Assembly (NCBI RefSeq): GCF_019175385.1 | Contig: NC_083340.1 | Coordinates: forward strand, 14,582,336-14,646,335 | Source: Lycium barbarum | Taxonomy: Eukaryota > Streptophyta > Magnoliopsida > Solanales > Solanaceae | DNA: 64,000 nt | Reading direction: 5' to 3' | Shown here: one piece after another, positions 11,874-22,632 of the stretch | Position numbering within the stretch: the stretch's first letter is position 1 | How the letters are laid out: each line of letters starts with the position of its first letter | Made by a program: the position numbers and the translations under genes | The notes under the pieces: generated by a model | What the model saw: the letters and a program-made list of their open reading frames with translations, nothing else | Database searches by the model: none | What the model was told of the DNA's origin: nothing

Positions 11874-12431
11874 CTATCCTCGCATTAACCAACTGATCCA
11901 ACTAGCAAAACAAAACAAGATACAAAATGTGAAAATCAAATTAGAGCTAAAGTTGTTGATCCCCTTCTTTTTCGATTTTATCTCTTTTGAATTTTCAATT
12001 TTGGCCAGATTGATCACACTTGATTGTTCTTCCATCTCTTTCATTTTCTTATCACTTGAGGCAGATTGTTCTTCCATCTCAATCTCTTTCAACATCTCGG
12101 CAATTTCGGAGCTTCCACATCTTCCTTCCATCTCCTTAATTTTCTTCTTTTTTGAAGCTAATTCTCCGCGCATCTCCTTCATTTTGTTCACCAACTTTGG
12201 AATAATGTATTTCGATCTTTCATCAACTTTGGAAAGATCCCTCCATCGAAAAAATTTACACTTCTTCGAACCATAGTAGGGGCAAGACCAATATCTTCTT
12301 CCGGGATTCTTGTCGGACCAGGAAGTCTTCAATGGGAGCAACAGACCATGATTGCATCGCACCTCGGCATTCAACATTGGATCTTCATTGTCCATACAAA
12401 GCTTATTCAAATCCAATCTTGTTTCTTCCAT
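11874..12431 (-). CDS. GRF zinc-finger, coiled-coil, single-TM protein carried by the MULE
   Basis: An intact 185-codon ORF. Residues about 26-65 form a GRF-type zinc finger: C26, H28, C50 and C58 are the likely ligands, with the hallmark TSWSDKNPGRRYWSCP and KFFRWRD. Residues about 75-150 are Lys/Glu-rich with heptad-like spacing, probably coiled coil. Residues about 160-181 are hydrophobic (LIFTFCILFCFASW), a likely C-terminal membrane anchor. Many plant genomes encode similar short GRF/TM proteins of unknown role, often annotated like At4g04775 (recalled, not tested). It lies inside the MULE and converges on the transposase, the layout of mudrA/mudrB in maize MuDR, but it does not resemble mudrB. 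It has no stops although the neighbouring transposase is decayed. Confidence 0.8.
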   Translation of the reverse strand: MEETRLDLNKLCMDNEDPMLNAEVRCNHGLLLPLKTSWSDKNPGRRYWSCPYYGSKKCKFFRWRDLSKVDERSKYIIPKLVNKMKEMRGELASKKKKIKEMEGRCGSSEIAEMLKEIEMEEQSASSDKKMKEMEEQSSVINLAKIENSKEIKSKKKGINNFSSNLIFTFCILFCFASWISWLMRG

Positions 12432-12714
12432 AGCTAACCTGAATTTTTAAACACAAATTTGGGGAAAGAAATTGTAAGAATCCAATCTTGGGTAAGAATT
12501 GAAACATAAATAGAATAAATTTACCACAAAATTTGGGGAAGAACTCAATGTGGAAGAAGAGAACAAGTTCTAGCCGTTTGTGAGGATTTGATAATGGATT
12601 TGGAGAACTAAAAACGTTATTGGACGGCCATGTGGAAAATATACACTGATCCATATAGTTTTTATCTTCTCTTACGCGCTGAAGGAGAGTAGATTCACCT
12701 GCTTGTCCAGGTCA
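12432..12714 (-). promoter_or_regulatory. Upstream region of the GRF ORF within the MULE
   Basis: Non-coding stretch between the GRF start codon and the right TIR. It would hold the leader and, together with the TIR, the promoter. No clear TATA box was picked out. Confidence 0.3.
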
Positions 12715-12836
12715 CCGTTTGAAAGCGTAAATAATACACAAAAAATAAGTCCAGAGGGGTCATAGGACCCCCGCAAAGTTGAGGTGTGTTATGGCAATTT
12801 TGGCCATAGTTTGAGTGTGTTTTGAACCATGTTCCC
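12715..12836 (-). repeat. MULE right terminal inverted repeat
   Basis: About 122 bp, the reverse complement of 1201-1321. It is followed directly by the right copy of the 9-bp target duplication at 12,837-12,845. Confidence 0.93.
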
Positions 12837-12845
12837 TTAATAATA

Positions 12846-12885
12846 TAAAGACAACTGTTCTCTGGTAGACGTAGGATCACTAAAA
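12846..12885 (+). repeat. Copia 3' LTR, right part after the MULE
   Basis: The sequence TATAAAGACAACTGTTCTC, then GGTAGACGTAGGATCA, continues the LTR interrupted at 1200. Such ends are common in Solanaceae copia LTRs. The exact LTR end and its own target duplication could not be fixed. Confidence 0.5.
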
Positions 12886-13004
12886 TGAAAAAAATAGAAG
12901 TGTGTAGTACTGTCGAAGCATCAGCTCTAGTAAAATCGAAAAGACACTCAATCATCGACGGCGATGGGATGAATATAGTCCTTTCATTCCTAATTATATA
13001 TTTC

Positions 13005-13975
13005 ATATTCGAGTATCTAGAGTGCAAGTTTAGTGGCGTAGTGCATGAGACGAAGGTGGAAGTGAAGCTAGAGGAACAAGTCATACCTAAGAGAGGAAGC
13101 TTCAAGTATCTTGGGTTCGTAATTCAGGGAGACGGGGAGATTGACGATGATGTCACGCATTGCATTAATTGGAGGGGGTAGATGAAATGAAGGCTTGTCT
13201 CCGGGGTATTATGCGATAAGAAGGTGTCACCAAGCTAGGCTTGAAGGAAATTTCTATATAGTGGAAGTTAGACCAACATTGTTGAATGGGGTAGAGTGTT
13301 GGCCAGTCAAGAATGCCCAGGTTCAGAAGATAAAGGTAGCTGAGATGAGGATGCTCAGATGAGATTTGATTAGGAATGAAGTTATATGGGACAAAGTGGG
13401 AGTGGCATCAGTGGCAGACAAGATGAGGGAAGCGAGACTGGGGTGGTTCGGGCATGTGAAAAGGAGGTGCAAGGATGTACCAGTAAGGAGCTACGAGAGG
13501 TTGGCGGTAGCAGGAGTTAGGAGAGGTAGAAGTAGGTCGAAAAGAACTATCGGGAGGTGATTAGAAAGGACATGGCACAACTTCAGCTGACTGAGGAGAT
13601 GATCCAGGATAAGAAGGCATGGAGGTCGAGGATTAGGATAGAAGGTTATAAGGTAGCTAAGTGTTGTCGACTTCTGTGCCTGAAGGGAGGGGCGGGTCTC
13701 CTCCTCTCCTCTTTCCTTTTAGTAGTATTATACCGTTATCGCGTAGTTTCTTGTTCCTTGATGTGTATTACTATCTGTTGCCATATTTTTTCTGTATCTT
13801 GCTATTTTGCTATCTCTTTTCTGACATTATTGTGTCAGGTAATTTTTTTGAGCCGAGGGTTTGCTGGAAACATCCTCTCTACCTCACAAAGATAGAGATA
13901 AGGTCTGCGTACATCCTACCCTCCCCAGACCCCGCTTGTGGAATCACACTGAGTTTGTTGATTGAGTGTTGAAAA
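13005..13975 (+). mobile_element. RTE-type LINE fragment, 5' truncated
   Basis: This is the 3' part of the same LINE family as 58,603-62,553. Readable pieces include EYLECKFSG, then [37 protein letters not shown], and later [26 protein letters not shown]. Relative to the other copies it lacks the WMCGHTRSD segment, and it has several frameshifts. The end at about 13,850-13,945 carries the family 3' UTR (GAGCCGAGGGT, TCTGCGTACA, CCTCCCCAGACCCC). No target duplication was identified. Confidence 0.85.
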
Positions 13976-14647
13976 TGGAAAAAAATTGAATTTCTTTTGA
14001 AAGGAAATACTTTCCCTTTTAATTGATCTTACCCGACATTCATTTAGATCTGTTGGGCCTCAAAACCAGCGTCAAATATCGAATAAAAAGACAAAAAGTC
14101 TTAGTAGAATTATAGTGCACGGTGTAAGGCCATTTGCACCCTATAACCTTGTTGCTTGGAACGCCATTTGAATCCCTTCAAGTCTTTTGGGTCTTTAGTC
14201 CCTTCTTTCTCATTGCCACTGTGGGATTTTACTTGTCCCTTTGCACTTTCAGATCGATATGTGGTTTGGTTCCTTCAAAAATATATAGCATTATACTTAA
14301 GTTGACAAAAGTATAAGTTGTATATCAATCCATCGATGAAATTGAATCGTAACTAGTAAATCATAAATATTTAATTAATTTAAGAATCAAGTATACTTAC
14401 ACAAATCATATCCTGAAATCTTAAAATTATGTGATGACGAATTCGACCTTTACTCTTACCTGCGTCAAGCATGTGCACTCGTATCCAAGCGACATAGCCA
14501 GTGACTACTGGAAATCAACGGCAAACAAAAAAAGATTTTTAGCTGTGACTAGCTACTAGAGTAAATTTTTTTGTTTTTAGAAGATATATAATTGTAATTT
14601 CTTCTTTACCATAAATATTTTTTTATTTCTCATTCAGTATCTGTTTT
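13976..14647. other. AT-rich non-coding DNA
   Basis: No gene, RNA or clear repeat recognised. Short open frames here have no recognisable motifs. Confidence 0.5.
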
Positions 14648-14795
14648 GATGCCCAATTAATAAGAATTCATGTCTAGAAGTCCTACTTTGGAGGGTAAGA
14701 ACTCCGTATCAAAGCCAACTCCATTGTTAGTATTTGAACCCGAGGCCTCTAATTAACAATGGACGAGTATTTATTATTCCACCACAACCTTGATT
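14648..14795 (-). mobile_element. tRNA-derived SINE remnant
   Basis: On the minus strand there is an A-box-like TGGTGGAATAATAAATACTC followed about 30 bp later by a B-box-like GGGTTCAAATACT, and then a tail related in style to Solanaceae SINEs. Neither the poly-A/T tail nor a target duplication is clear, so it is an old copy. Confidence 0.5.
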
Positions 14796-14928
14796 AGAGT
14801 GTTAATCTGTTCCACCTTAGCATTAATCAAAGTCAGACCTTAGTTAGAATAAATTGATGTGTTTAGTCATTAGCCTATTTGAGGATGTCTTCTTAGAAAT
14901 TTGATAAGATCAGATGATTATCTTAAAA

Positions 14929-14954
14929 ATATATATATATATATATATATATAT
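14929..14954. repeat. (AT)n microsatellite
   Basis: An uninterrupted AT dinucleotide run of about 13 units. Confidence 0.95.
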
Positions 14955-15530
14955 CTGTCCTTATTAACTCGTAAAATCGTGATTATGTAAATCTTGACTA
15001 AATCCTTTTTTAGTCACGTTTGAATCTAAAATCATGCGGATTATTATGATTTGTACAAACTACAAAGTGTCTACTCATTTTCTTTAATATATAGCCACTT
15101 GTTACCTCAATTTTTCTTAGAACTTTTTAGTACTTGTTTGTTGGAAGAATTTCCAAAATTTTGTCTCCATTATATATCAGTTTTATGACAAAACTTAAAC
15201 GTCACTATTATTCTGATAGTAAATTATCACGCACGAAATTATAAAATATTTCTTCTACTCCCCCAAAAAAAAAAACGATGAAACTGAAAAAATTGAACTC
15301 TTGCAAATATTAATTTGAGGAACCCTACAATATTTAGTCATTTTTCCTTGGAATCCTCTTAGAAACCAGATTGACCAAAAGGGAGGAAAAAACTCTAATC
15401 ATTCCTCTAATATGCTAAGATCTAAATTTGTTATACGTACATTATACCGATAGATTATAATTATGTCATCCTAGTCACCATTAGTCTCATAAGAATGCAC
15501 ATTTTCGCACATCTGATGATAGTAGAATAA

Positions 15531-15782
15531 GAGCCCGTTTGGATTGGCTTATAAGTTGCTTAAGCTATTTTCAGCTTTTTTGAGTGTTTGGCTGGCCAGC
15601 TTAAAGTCATTTTGTGCTTAAAATAAGCCCAAGAAAATAATTGGGCTCATTTGGCTTAGCTTATCTAAAGCAGCTTATAAGCTGAAAACAACTTATAAGC
15701 CAAAAAAAAATAAGTTAGCCTACTCCAACTTTTTTTTTTCCAGCTTATAAGCTGTTTTTTTAAGCCCATCCAAACAGGCTCT
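15531..15782. mobile_element. Tourist-like (PIF/Harbinger-type) MITE
   Basis: A 252-bp element with inverted ends GAGCCCGTTTGGATTGGCTT and, on the other strand, GAGCCTGTTTGGATGGGCTT. It is flanked by TAA on both sides (15,528-15,530 and 15,783-15,785), which is the PIF/Harbinger target size. It is rich in inner AGCTTATAAGCT-type palindromes. No ORF. A hAT origin is an alternative if the TAA match is by chance. Confidence 0.75.
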
Positions 15783-15785
15783 AAG

Positions 15786-16559
15786 AGATATTGTTTTCAT
15801 GCCTTAAACCTATGACGTCCGTTAGAAGAATAAGTTGTGTCGTCAAGCTGATCCCATTTTGTATCATCTCTTGGGCAAGTTCATCTGTTATAACCGTGTT
15901 AATATTCTAATTTTTGAAACTACATCTCTTAATATTAGAAAGAATGAGTCATTAACAAACTTGGCATATAATAAGTGACGTTATTAAAGTAGAATTTCGT
16001 TGTGAATGAGGTTATAGACTTATATTTTCCCTTTCTTTTGAATTATAGGAGTATTTACTTATGTTACGTTAAAACTTACTTATGTAATGTTGGAATTTGA
16101 TATAAGAGTATTATGTTTAAAAAAATTCTTTTGGATTTTGAATTTAGGTTATATTTTCGATTTTATAAATATTTGCTTTAGTACTATTAACTTGTTATTT
16201 CACATTGCATGTTGTTTATTTTTCACTTACAGATAGAATTATTGTCAAACATTTGAATGGTATGGCATTATATTTTTAAATATTCTTTTTTTGTCAAACA
16301 TCCAATCCCATGATGTTCTCACAAAAAAGGTATGCTTTTAAGTTTTATAATCAATTAAAATAAAAATATTATTAATTTGAAATTATATATCAATTATTTT
16401 TTACAATATTAGTTACAAATATATGATTTATAATTAACATATTTTCAAGAAACAATGTATCATTAAATAACTAATTTAATATCATTTATAAAGGCAATAT
16501 TTTTAAAATATTAATTTTAAATTTTTTATAATTAAATTTTATTTTTAAATTAAACTAAT
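15786..16559. other. AT-rich intergenic DNA
   Basis: No gene seen. Short MITE-like pieces are possible (TTTGTCAAACATCCAATCC near 16,290), but boundaries cannot be set. Confidence 0.4.
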
Positions 16560-16735
16560 TGTGTAATTGCACTTGTGCAACCAAACAGCACGCTTGTAAT
16601 TACATTGTAATTACATTATGACAAACAAACAGGTCGTTGTAATTACAATACTATGTAGTTACTAGGCTGTGTAATTACTAGGGTAGTAATTACACCAATT
16701 CCAATTACCAGGTGGCTTTCCAAACAGGCTCTAAA
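16560..16735. mobile_element. MITE-like fragment rich in GTAATTAC palindromes
   Basis: It contains repeated TGTAATTACA and GTAATTAC palindromes and ends with CTTTCCAAACAGGCTCT, the kind of end seen in Solanaceae MITEs. The opposite terminus was not found, so its extent is uncertain. Confidence 0.4.
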
Positions 16736-17158
16736 TGTATTCATGGTGACATTAGTTCTGGATCTTGATCCAGTTGAAGAAAAGAAGCGTTTTGCAATGA
16801 TCCAAAGCTATTGAGCACAGAAATGTCAATATCTACTGTGTGTTGCTGTGGGGGTTCCTCCAGAACACACAAGAAAACATCATCAGGATAGTCCCAAAGC
16901 ATTAAGGTTCTTGGCAAAGCACTTTGAGGTTCCTAATTAGAGGATTTAGCGAGAAATGCTTCAAATAGCATAACCGATGGAATTTCAAATAAACATCACC
17001 ATATTTATTTCTTCAATACAATAAAGAATTACATTAAGAGGATACACAGAACAACTGCTTATCTTCGTCTAGTAAAAGACGGGCTCTCGTTCATTATCAT
17101 TAAGGCAGAACGAAACTAAGAAGAAAAAAATGTGCCACATTTCAAAAAGGGCTCACCA

Positions 17159-20100
17159 TTAAAGGCATGAGGGATCTAGCAGTTCTCTAATATGAGTTTC
17201 AACTCTCTTCCTAATCGAGGCATTTGGGAAACGGTCTACTACTTCAGCTGCAAACGAAAAGATCAAAGCTTTTCTGGCAGTTTCAGCATCAATACCCCGT
17301 GCCCTGAAGTAAAACAGTTGGTCTTCCTCGAGGTCACTGATTGCAGCACCGTGGGAGCACTTCACATCGTCAGCAATGATTTGGAGATTAGGTTTGACAT
17401 TCACAGTTGCTCGAGGCTCTAAAAGGAGGCTCCGTGTAAGCTGTCCTGCATCTGTCTGCTGCGCATATCTGCAACATCATTTAAAATTACACAACACATT
17501 TAAATTTCATACATTAAGAATAATAAAACTATCAACAATCGTGTGCAGCATCTTTATAAAAGACTTAAAAATAAAATCAGCTTTTGCGACTCAATAGAGG
17601 AAAGAAGGCGAACTTTCTCCTAAGTTTGCACTACATTTCTTATCGATAAGATGCCGGGTGTGTCTGATAGGGAGGAAAATGTTTTTTGGATAACGTTTCT
17701 AACCCAGCTTGCGTGCAGCTCGACTAATTTCACGGGATACCTGCCACCAAAGCTAGGACAGATGGAAAGAAATAATCTAGTATTTTTGTCTTTGTTGGGA
17801 TTTGAACCTGAGCCCTCATGATTCTCAACCCACTTCATTAACCACCAGGCTACACCCTTGGGTGCGGAGGAGAACATTTTCTCTAGGAAATCAAGTTCTT
17901 AAAAAAGAGGAAAATGACTTTCCTAGTGAAAGTAGGAAAAACAAGTTCCACAAGTGAGAGTTCACATTGATTTGTTTCCTCCTCACCCTCTAGCACACCT
18001 CATCTTCACCCCACCCTCGTAGCCCCCAGCCCCACCACCCCACACCCCTACCCCCACTCCCACCTGCCATAGTATTTGTCTAGATTATATACAAATGCTT
18101 TTAGAATAATATATTTTGCTTATGTACCGAACACAAGAAAATAAGAAAACATTTTCCTTCATACTGAGCACACCCACAATTTCCAATAGCTGAGACACCG
18201 GCTTTTCTCTTATAATCATTACCTTCTTAAAAAATAAGAATTGAAAATTCATTAAATTCAACTGACTCAGGTACAGTATGCGATATGGACCACTGGATAC
18301 AAACATAGAGGTAGTTTGATCTTGTGTGATGCAGATAATGAACAAATGGAACATCTGAAAGGTGTTCTGATTGCTCTCGAGGCTGTTTCAGGGCTTCATA
18401 TCAATCTGAATAAGAGCAGCCTACACTCTTATCTATCTTTTGGAGGTGGAATTACGCTAGTGAACGGAGTACTTGATGGTCATACCGACATATCTAATGT
18501 CTTTAATTCCAATTCCAGCAAAGGTGGAAAAACAACTTAACAGAATTAGGCACAACTTTATCTGGGAAGGGAATCATGAAGGCAAGAAAAATGCATTTGA
18601 TAAAGTGGGAGAAGGTGCTTCAACGCAAAAAGGTTGTTGGACTAGGGGTTAGGAATTTAAAAGTCCAAAAAAAAAGGCTTGTCGTGTAAATGGCTTTGGA
18701 GTCGGAATTGTGGGCAAAACGAGCTTTAGAAGGAGGTGGTAAAACATAAATATCGGCTGTGCGACTTTGGTTGTACTACCCGAATTTTTTTCTTCTTGGT
18801 ACATCTTACTGGAAATATATCAATAGCTTACAGGATGAATTTATGGAAATGAATAGACTCCAAAATGGAGAATTCATAGAATGCTGGAATTTTCAGTTCA
18901 GGAGGAACTTTTACGATTGGGAAATTGAAAGAGTCAGTTTACAATTATCAGCTGCAAAAGACATTATACTAGATAATTCGCAGAAAGATTCGTTTTGTTG
19001 GATGCGAAGGAGGATGGGGTATTTTCTGTTAAATCCTGTTATAATATGTTGATGAAGAAAATGAGCAAGCTGAAATCGACTGGCCATGGAAAATCATTTG
19101 GTAAGTCCAAGGCTCCAAAAGTTACTTAGCTTTGGTTTGGATTGCAACCCATAAGGCTTGTTTGAAGCAGGACAATTTGCAAAGGGCTTTTCATTTATGC
19201 AACTGGTGCTAATTCTGTATAAATAATGGAGAGACAGTGACTCATTTACTACTGCACTGTAATTTTGTTTTGGCAAATTTGGTGTATGTTCTCGAACTTA
19301 TGGAGATTGCTACTTGCACCTCTGTCAAGGATGGAATAGGCCAATTCCATTCAGCCTTGTATATCTTAATATGTCAGTACAGTTTTCTGGATTGCAGAAC
19401 ATAAACCACTAAGATTATACCAGAGTGAAATAATAGCAAAAGTATTTTTAATCAAAGTAACATTCGGACACTTCCAAGAAAAAAGGGTTTGCCACGTATA
19501 ACATTCGGACCCTTCCAAGAAAAAAGGGTTTGCCACCTATAACATTCGGACCCTTCCAAGAAAAAAGGGTTTGCCACGTACATGCATAGGACACTTACTC
19601 TTAAGATTTGTAAATAGTTTAAAAAGAAAAACACATAAGCAAACATGAACTGGAACAGTATGACGAGATCTATAACAATGCTAACGAAAGAATATGAGTA
19701 CTTTTAAATGTTTAACAGTAGAACAAGTCACTAAAATAAACACCAAAGGTGAGACAGAATATAATACCTGTTGACTTGAACATTTCCATCAAAAACAGCC
19801 TGACCAGACGAATGAGCCACAATGCACTTATGGATCTGCTGAGAGACACCCCGCGGGTGATCAAGGACTAATCTACTGTGTAGGTCTTGTGTTTGATCAG
19901 AGACACACATATGAAATGTCGATAACTCAGTAACCGTGTCTGGACCAACTTGCTGGATGTGAATATTGTGTCTGCTCAACTTTCCACCAGTGCTTACTTC
20001 TATATGCTCGTATGTGCTATTTGATTCCTGAAAATAATCAACTCAATAATGAAGAAATTTTTTGGATGCTGGTCGTAACCGGGCTAAAAATGAAGCAACT

Positions 20101-22632
20101 TTAATCTCCCTCGAAGACAAATAAATTTTTTTTTTGCTCATGAAGGAAAAGGTAACGATAAGTGCTCATAGTTAGCATCAAATGGAAGAGATAAAAGCAT
20201 TCATTTTCAACTCACTCTATTAAGTTCTATTTTTCTTAGTTAAACAACAAGTTGGGAAACAGTAGATATCAGGACCGACAAGTTGTACTAAACACGAACT
20301 GGTATTCATTATTCACATAGTATCAAACATTTGCTCATAGAAAGAACAGGAGTCGGTATCACTGATACAAGATGAGTTAATTATCAAGGTCCAAAACAAC
20401 ATCATCTAAAATATTATGAACACATCTCTCATGGATGTTCTGTATACAGAGAAAAGAAGAGAAAGGAAAAGAAAACCATGAAGCAACAACAGGAGAGAGG
20501 AAGAAAGTACTATATTTTTTTTTTTTTGTTTGAACCAAGGAGAAAAAAAGGAGTTGAATCAATGAGGAAAAAAGGAATTGGAGCCATTTAACATTAATCT
20601 CTTAATAGTATTTTCTTTTCATAATCACAACATCTCCTATGGCATTAGGAAACAAATCATGAAGCAAAGAGCTAGAGTTGTCGTCGTTCTCAAAAGATGT
20701 GAAAAATCTAAAACAAAACGAAGATAAGCTCTTACTACATACTATCGTTTAGCACCCGCAACTTGCTGAATATCATCATCCCTGATCCCACTATCCATAA
20801 AATAACTCTTCCCTAAAAATTCAATTGACCATTAATTTTTGGGTAACTTTGAGGCATAGGCCTCCCTAAGGTAGTTTGACCACTGTAAAGTGCTAGTCTC
20901 CAACTAATACTTGTAAATTTCGTGTAAAAGGCTGATCCACTAAAGTTTTCTTTCTGTCCCACCAAAAAGGCATAGAAATTTCGTTCTTTCCAACCAAAAT
21001 ATAGCAAACATATATAAAAATTACTTACATTAACATTACTACTTCCTTGTGTAGGATTCCTTTTCTTTATAAATAAAATAATCTCCGAATATACACAGAA
21101 AATCTTATTCAGTCAACAATAGTAAAGAACCCGTCAACCAAGAATCTAGACAGCAAAATAACTTCAGGCTTGTCAAGTTAAGGATCAAAATCAAATCCGC
21201 AACGCTCCCTCCTTCCTAGTGATAATCTCTTCATACATATTTGCATCATTCCAGAAAACAAAAACTGCCTCATGATTCCTTCAACAGTAGCGACAAACAC
21301 AGAAGACAGAACCTATTCTTTTTTGAGAAAAACAGAACTCAAATTGACAAAACGTTTCTTTGTGTCTCAAGGAGCAAGTAGATCATTTTCTCATTTTACA
21401 TTTTCTTATTATCTAATAGTCCTATTTTATCCTTTCCTTACCCTTTTTATAATAACTCTACCCCGTACCCTACTTTTCTTTATAATATTGTAGGTTTATC
21501 CTTCAAATTGTTGATGTGTGGTATTATGTAACGAGGGGAAACGATACAATCTATCCAAACATTGTATTCATCAATTCAATACAGTACAATACAAAAATAT
21601 AATACGATACGTTAAGAAACCATATGTAAAAACCATCCAAACAAGTCGAAAAAGAGCATATTTTTCTTGAATTATGCATAATAAATCAAGGTCATTTTTT
21701 AGTCGAAAAAGAGCGTGTTTTACCTGTTGAACCCAAGTCCACTTGATATGTGCAGCATTGAATGATTGATTTTGTATATAAGAATGATTCACTTTTGCTC
21801 CTTCCCCGACAACAACTTCCATAACCGAATTCGTCCAATAACATTGATCCTTATCTCCACCTACATACTCTTCAACTAGACTAATCTCACCTCCTTTCTC
21901 CACCAACACCAACACCCTCGGATTCGAAAAAGGCAAACTTTTCGACTCTTTTTCACTACCTTCAACCGAAATGTACCTCAATAGCAATGGATTCTCAACT
22001 TTACAGCCTTCTGGCACATAAACTAATACTACATCAGGTGTACCTACACCATTAAGTGAATAAAACAAATCCCCTTTAAAACTAAACTCATATTCAGACA
22101 CCCTTTTTAATATAGCCTCAGAATCAACACTTAAAAGACTCCCAATATAAACCCCATTTGGAAAATCAGTTAATTGGTTTAAAGAACCTGTTATATAACC
22201 ATCAATAATTGAAAGAGTGGGCAAAAGGGTATCTAAAGATTCATTTTTTGGACTTAAAGATTGATTTTTTGGTGGTGGGGTGGGTTGAATTGTTGAATTC
22301 TTGAGAAAAGAAGTGTCTGTGAATCGAAAAGGTTCATCTTTTCTTGAAGGCCAAGGAGTTGAGAGAAGGGTATTTGAGGAATTATCTCTTAATTTTTGAA
22401 GTGGTGGAGAAGAAGTAGAAGGTACTGAATCTTCTAAGGTTTCAGCTATTTGCAGTACATATGGATCAGAAAGAGCTGAAATTGGACTGAATTTAGGTGT
22501 AAAGACTCCAATTTTTTTGCTGATTCTTCTTGTTTTTGTTGTTGTAGTGAATTTTGAGAGATATGGTGATATAGAAGTTAATGATGCAGATGGGTTTGTA
22601 GAGAAGGTTGGTGAAAGAGCAGAAAGTGGCAT
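17159..22632 (-). CDS. SUFD: SufD, chloroplast Fe-S cluster scaffold subunit (ABCI7/NAP6 type)
   Basis: Three exons on the minus strand: 22,632-21,724, 20,027-19,768 and 17,468-17,159. They join in frame with GT/AG borders to give 492 residues, close to the usual length of about 475-490. The N-terminus (MPLSALSPTFSTNPSASLTS) is Ser/Thr-rich and basic, a probable plastid transit peptide. The SufBD beta-helix domain follows, with VLVLVEKGGEISLVEEY and GEGAKVNHSYIQNQS in exon 1 and LSRHNIHIQQVGPDT in exon 2. Exon 3 has DDVKCSHGAAISDLEEDQLF, whose Cys427 and His429 match the conserved pair in bacterial SufD. SufD works with SufB and SufC to assemble Fe-S clusters in the plastid stroma. No stops or frameshifts. 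Introns of 1696 and 2299 bp hold several insertions. An L1 lies just upstream. Confidence 0.95.
17683..17860 (-). mobile_element. tRNA-derived SINE (SolS-like) in SUFD intron 2
   Basis: On the minus strand: GGGTGTAGCCTGGTGGTTAA (A-box region), then CAGGTTCAAATCCCAACA (B box), then a body with TTTCTTTCCATCTGTCC and TGAAATTAGTCGAGCTGCAC and a short A-rich end. This pattern is typical of Solanaceae SINEs. It lies in the same orientation as SUFD. No clean target duplication was found. Confidence 0.8.
18038..18061 (-). other. G-quadruplex motif in SUFD intron 2 (sense RNA)
   Basis: The plus strand shows C-tracts of 4, 4, 5 and 3 separated by ACA, TA and ACT. On the SUFD sense strand this is four G-tracts of at least three with 2-3-base loops, a canonical quadruplex pattern. 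It lies within a longer C-rich stretch, about 18,007-18,067. Confidence 0.6.
18290..19400 (+). pseudogene. L1-type LINE fragment in SUFD intron 2
   Basis: Pieces of an L1 reverse transcriptase C-terminus are readable in shifting frames: LILCDADNEQMEHLKGVLIALEAVSGLHIN with LNKSS near 18,316-18,420; then IPAKVEKQLNRIRHNFIWEG and KWEKVLQRKKVVGLGVRNLK near 18,520-18,660; then a zf-RVT-like region near 19,080-19,300 (NLQRAFHLCNWC, then VTHLLLHC). It is antisense to SUFD and has many breaks. No poly-A tail or target duplication was recognised. Confidence 0.75.
19461..19583. repeat. Three tandem copies of a 41-bp unit in SUFD intron 2
   Basis: The unit begins CATTCGGACCCTTCCAAGAA and ends in GGTTTGCCACSTAT plus AA. 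Copies start at 19,461, 19,502 and 19,543, differ by only one or two bases each, and the third ends at about 19,579-19,583. Such near identity suggests a recent expansion. Each unit contains the palindrome-like CCTT...AAGG. Confidence 0.9.
20028..21723. other. SUFD intron 1
   Basis: A 1.7-kb intron. It contains A/T-rich tracts (20,515-20,530) and, near 21,520-21,640, a MITE-like run of GTATTG/CAATAC palindromes with CTATCCAAAC. The plus-strand frames here have no recognisable motifs. Confidence 0.6.

Larger units (their letters stand above)
1201..12836. mobile_element. Autonomous-type Mutator-like element (MULE) with two cargo genes
   Basis: A complete MULE bounded by about 120-bp terminal inverted repeats (1201-1321 and 12,715-12,836) that begin GGGAAAATGG and, on the other strand, GGGAACATGG. 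It is flanked by a perfect 9-bp target duplication TTAATAATA (1192-1200 and 12,837-12,845), the size known for Mutator elements. Inside are a multi-exon MuDR-type transposase on the plus strand, a B3-domain fragment on the plus strand, and a convergent GRF zinc-finger ORF on the minus strand. A 4.8-kb LTR-like insertion (3352-8151) splits the transposase; without it the element would be about 6.8 kb. It sits inside a copia LTR. The transposase has several stops, so the element is now immobile unless helped in trans. Confidence 0.93.

Noticed and set aside
13557..13972. Two overlapping frames of about 110 codons after the LINE fragment
   Set aside because: They cover the degenerate LINE C-terminus and 3' UTR; no separate gene.
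17677..17866. A possible tRNA gene
   Set aside because: A and B boxes are present, but the sequence does not fold as a cloverleaf and continues into a SINE body.
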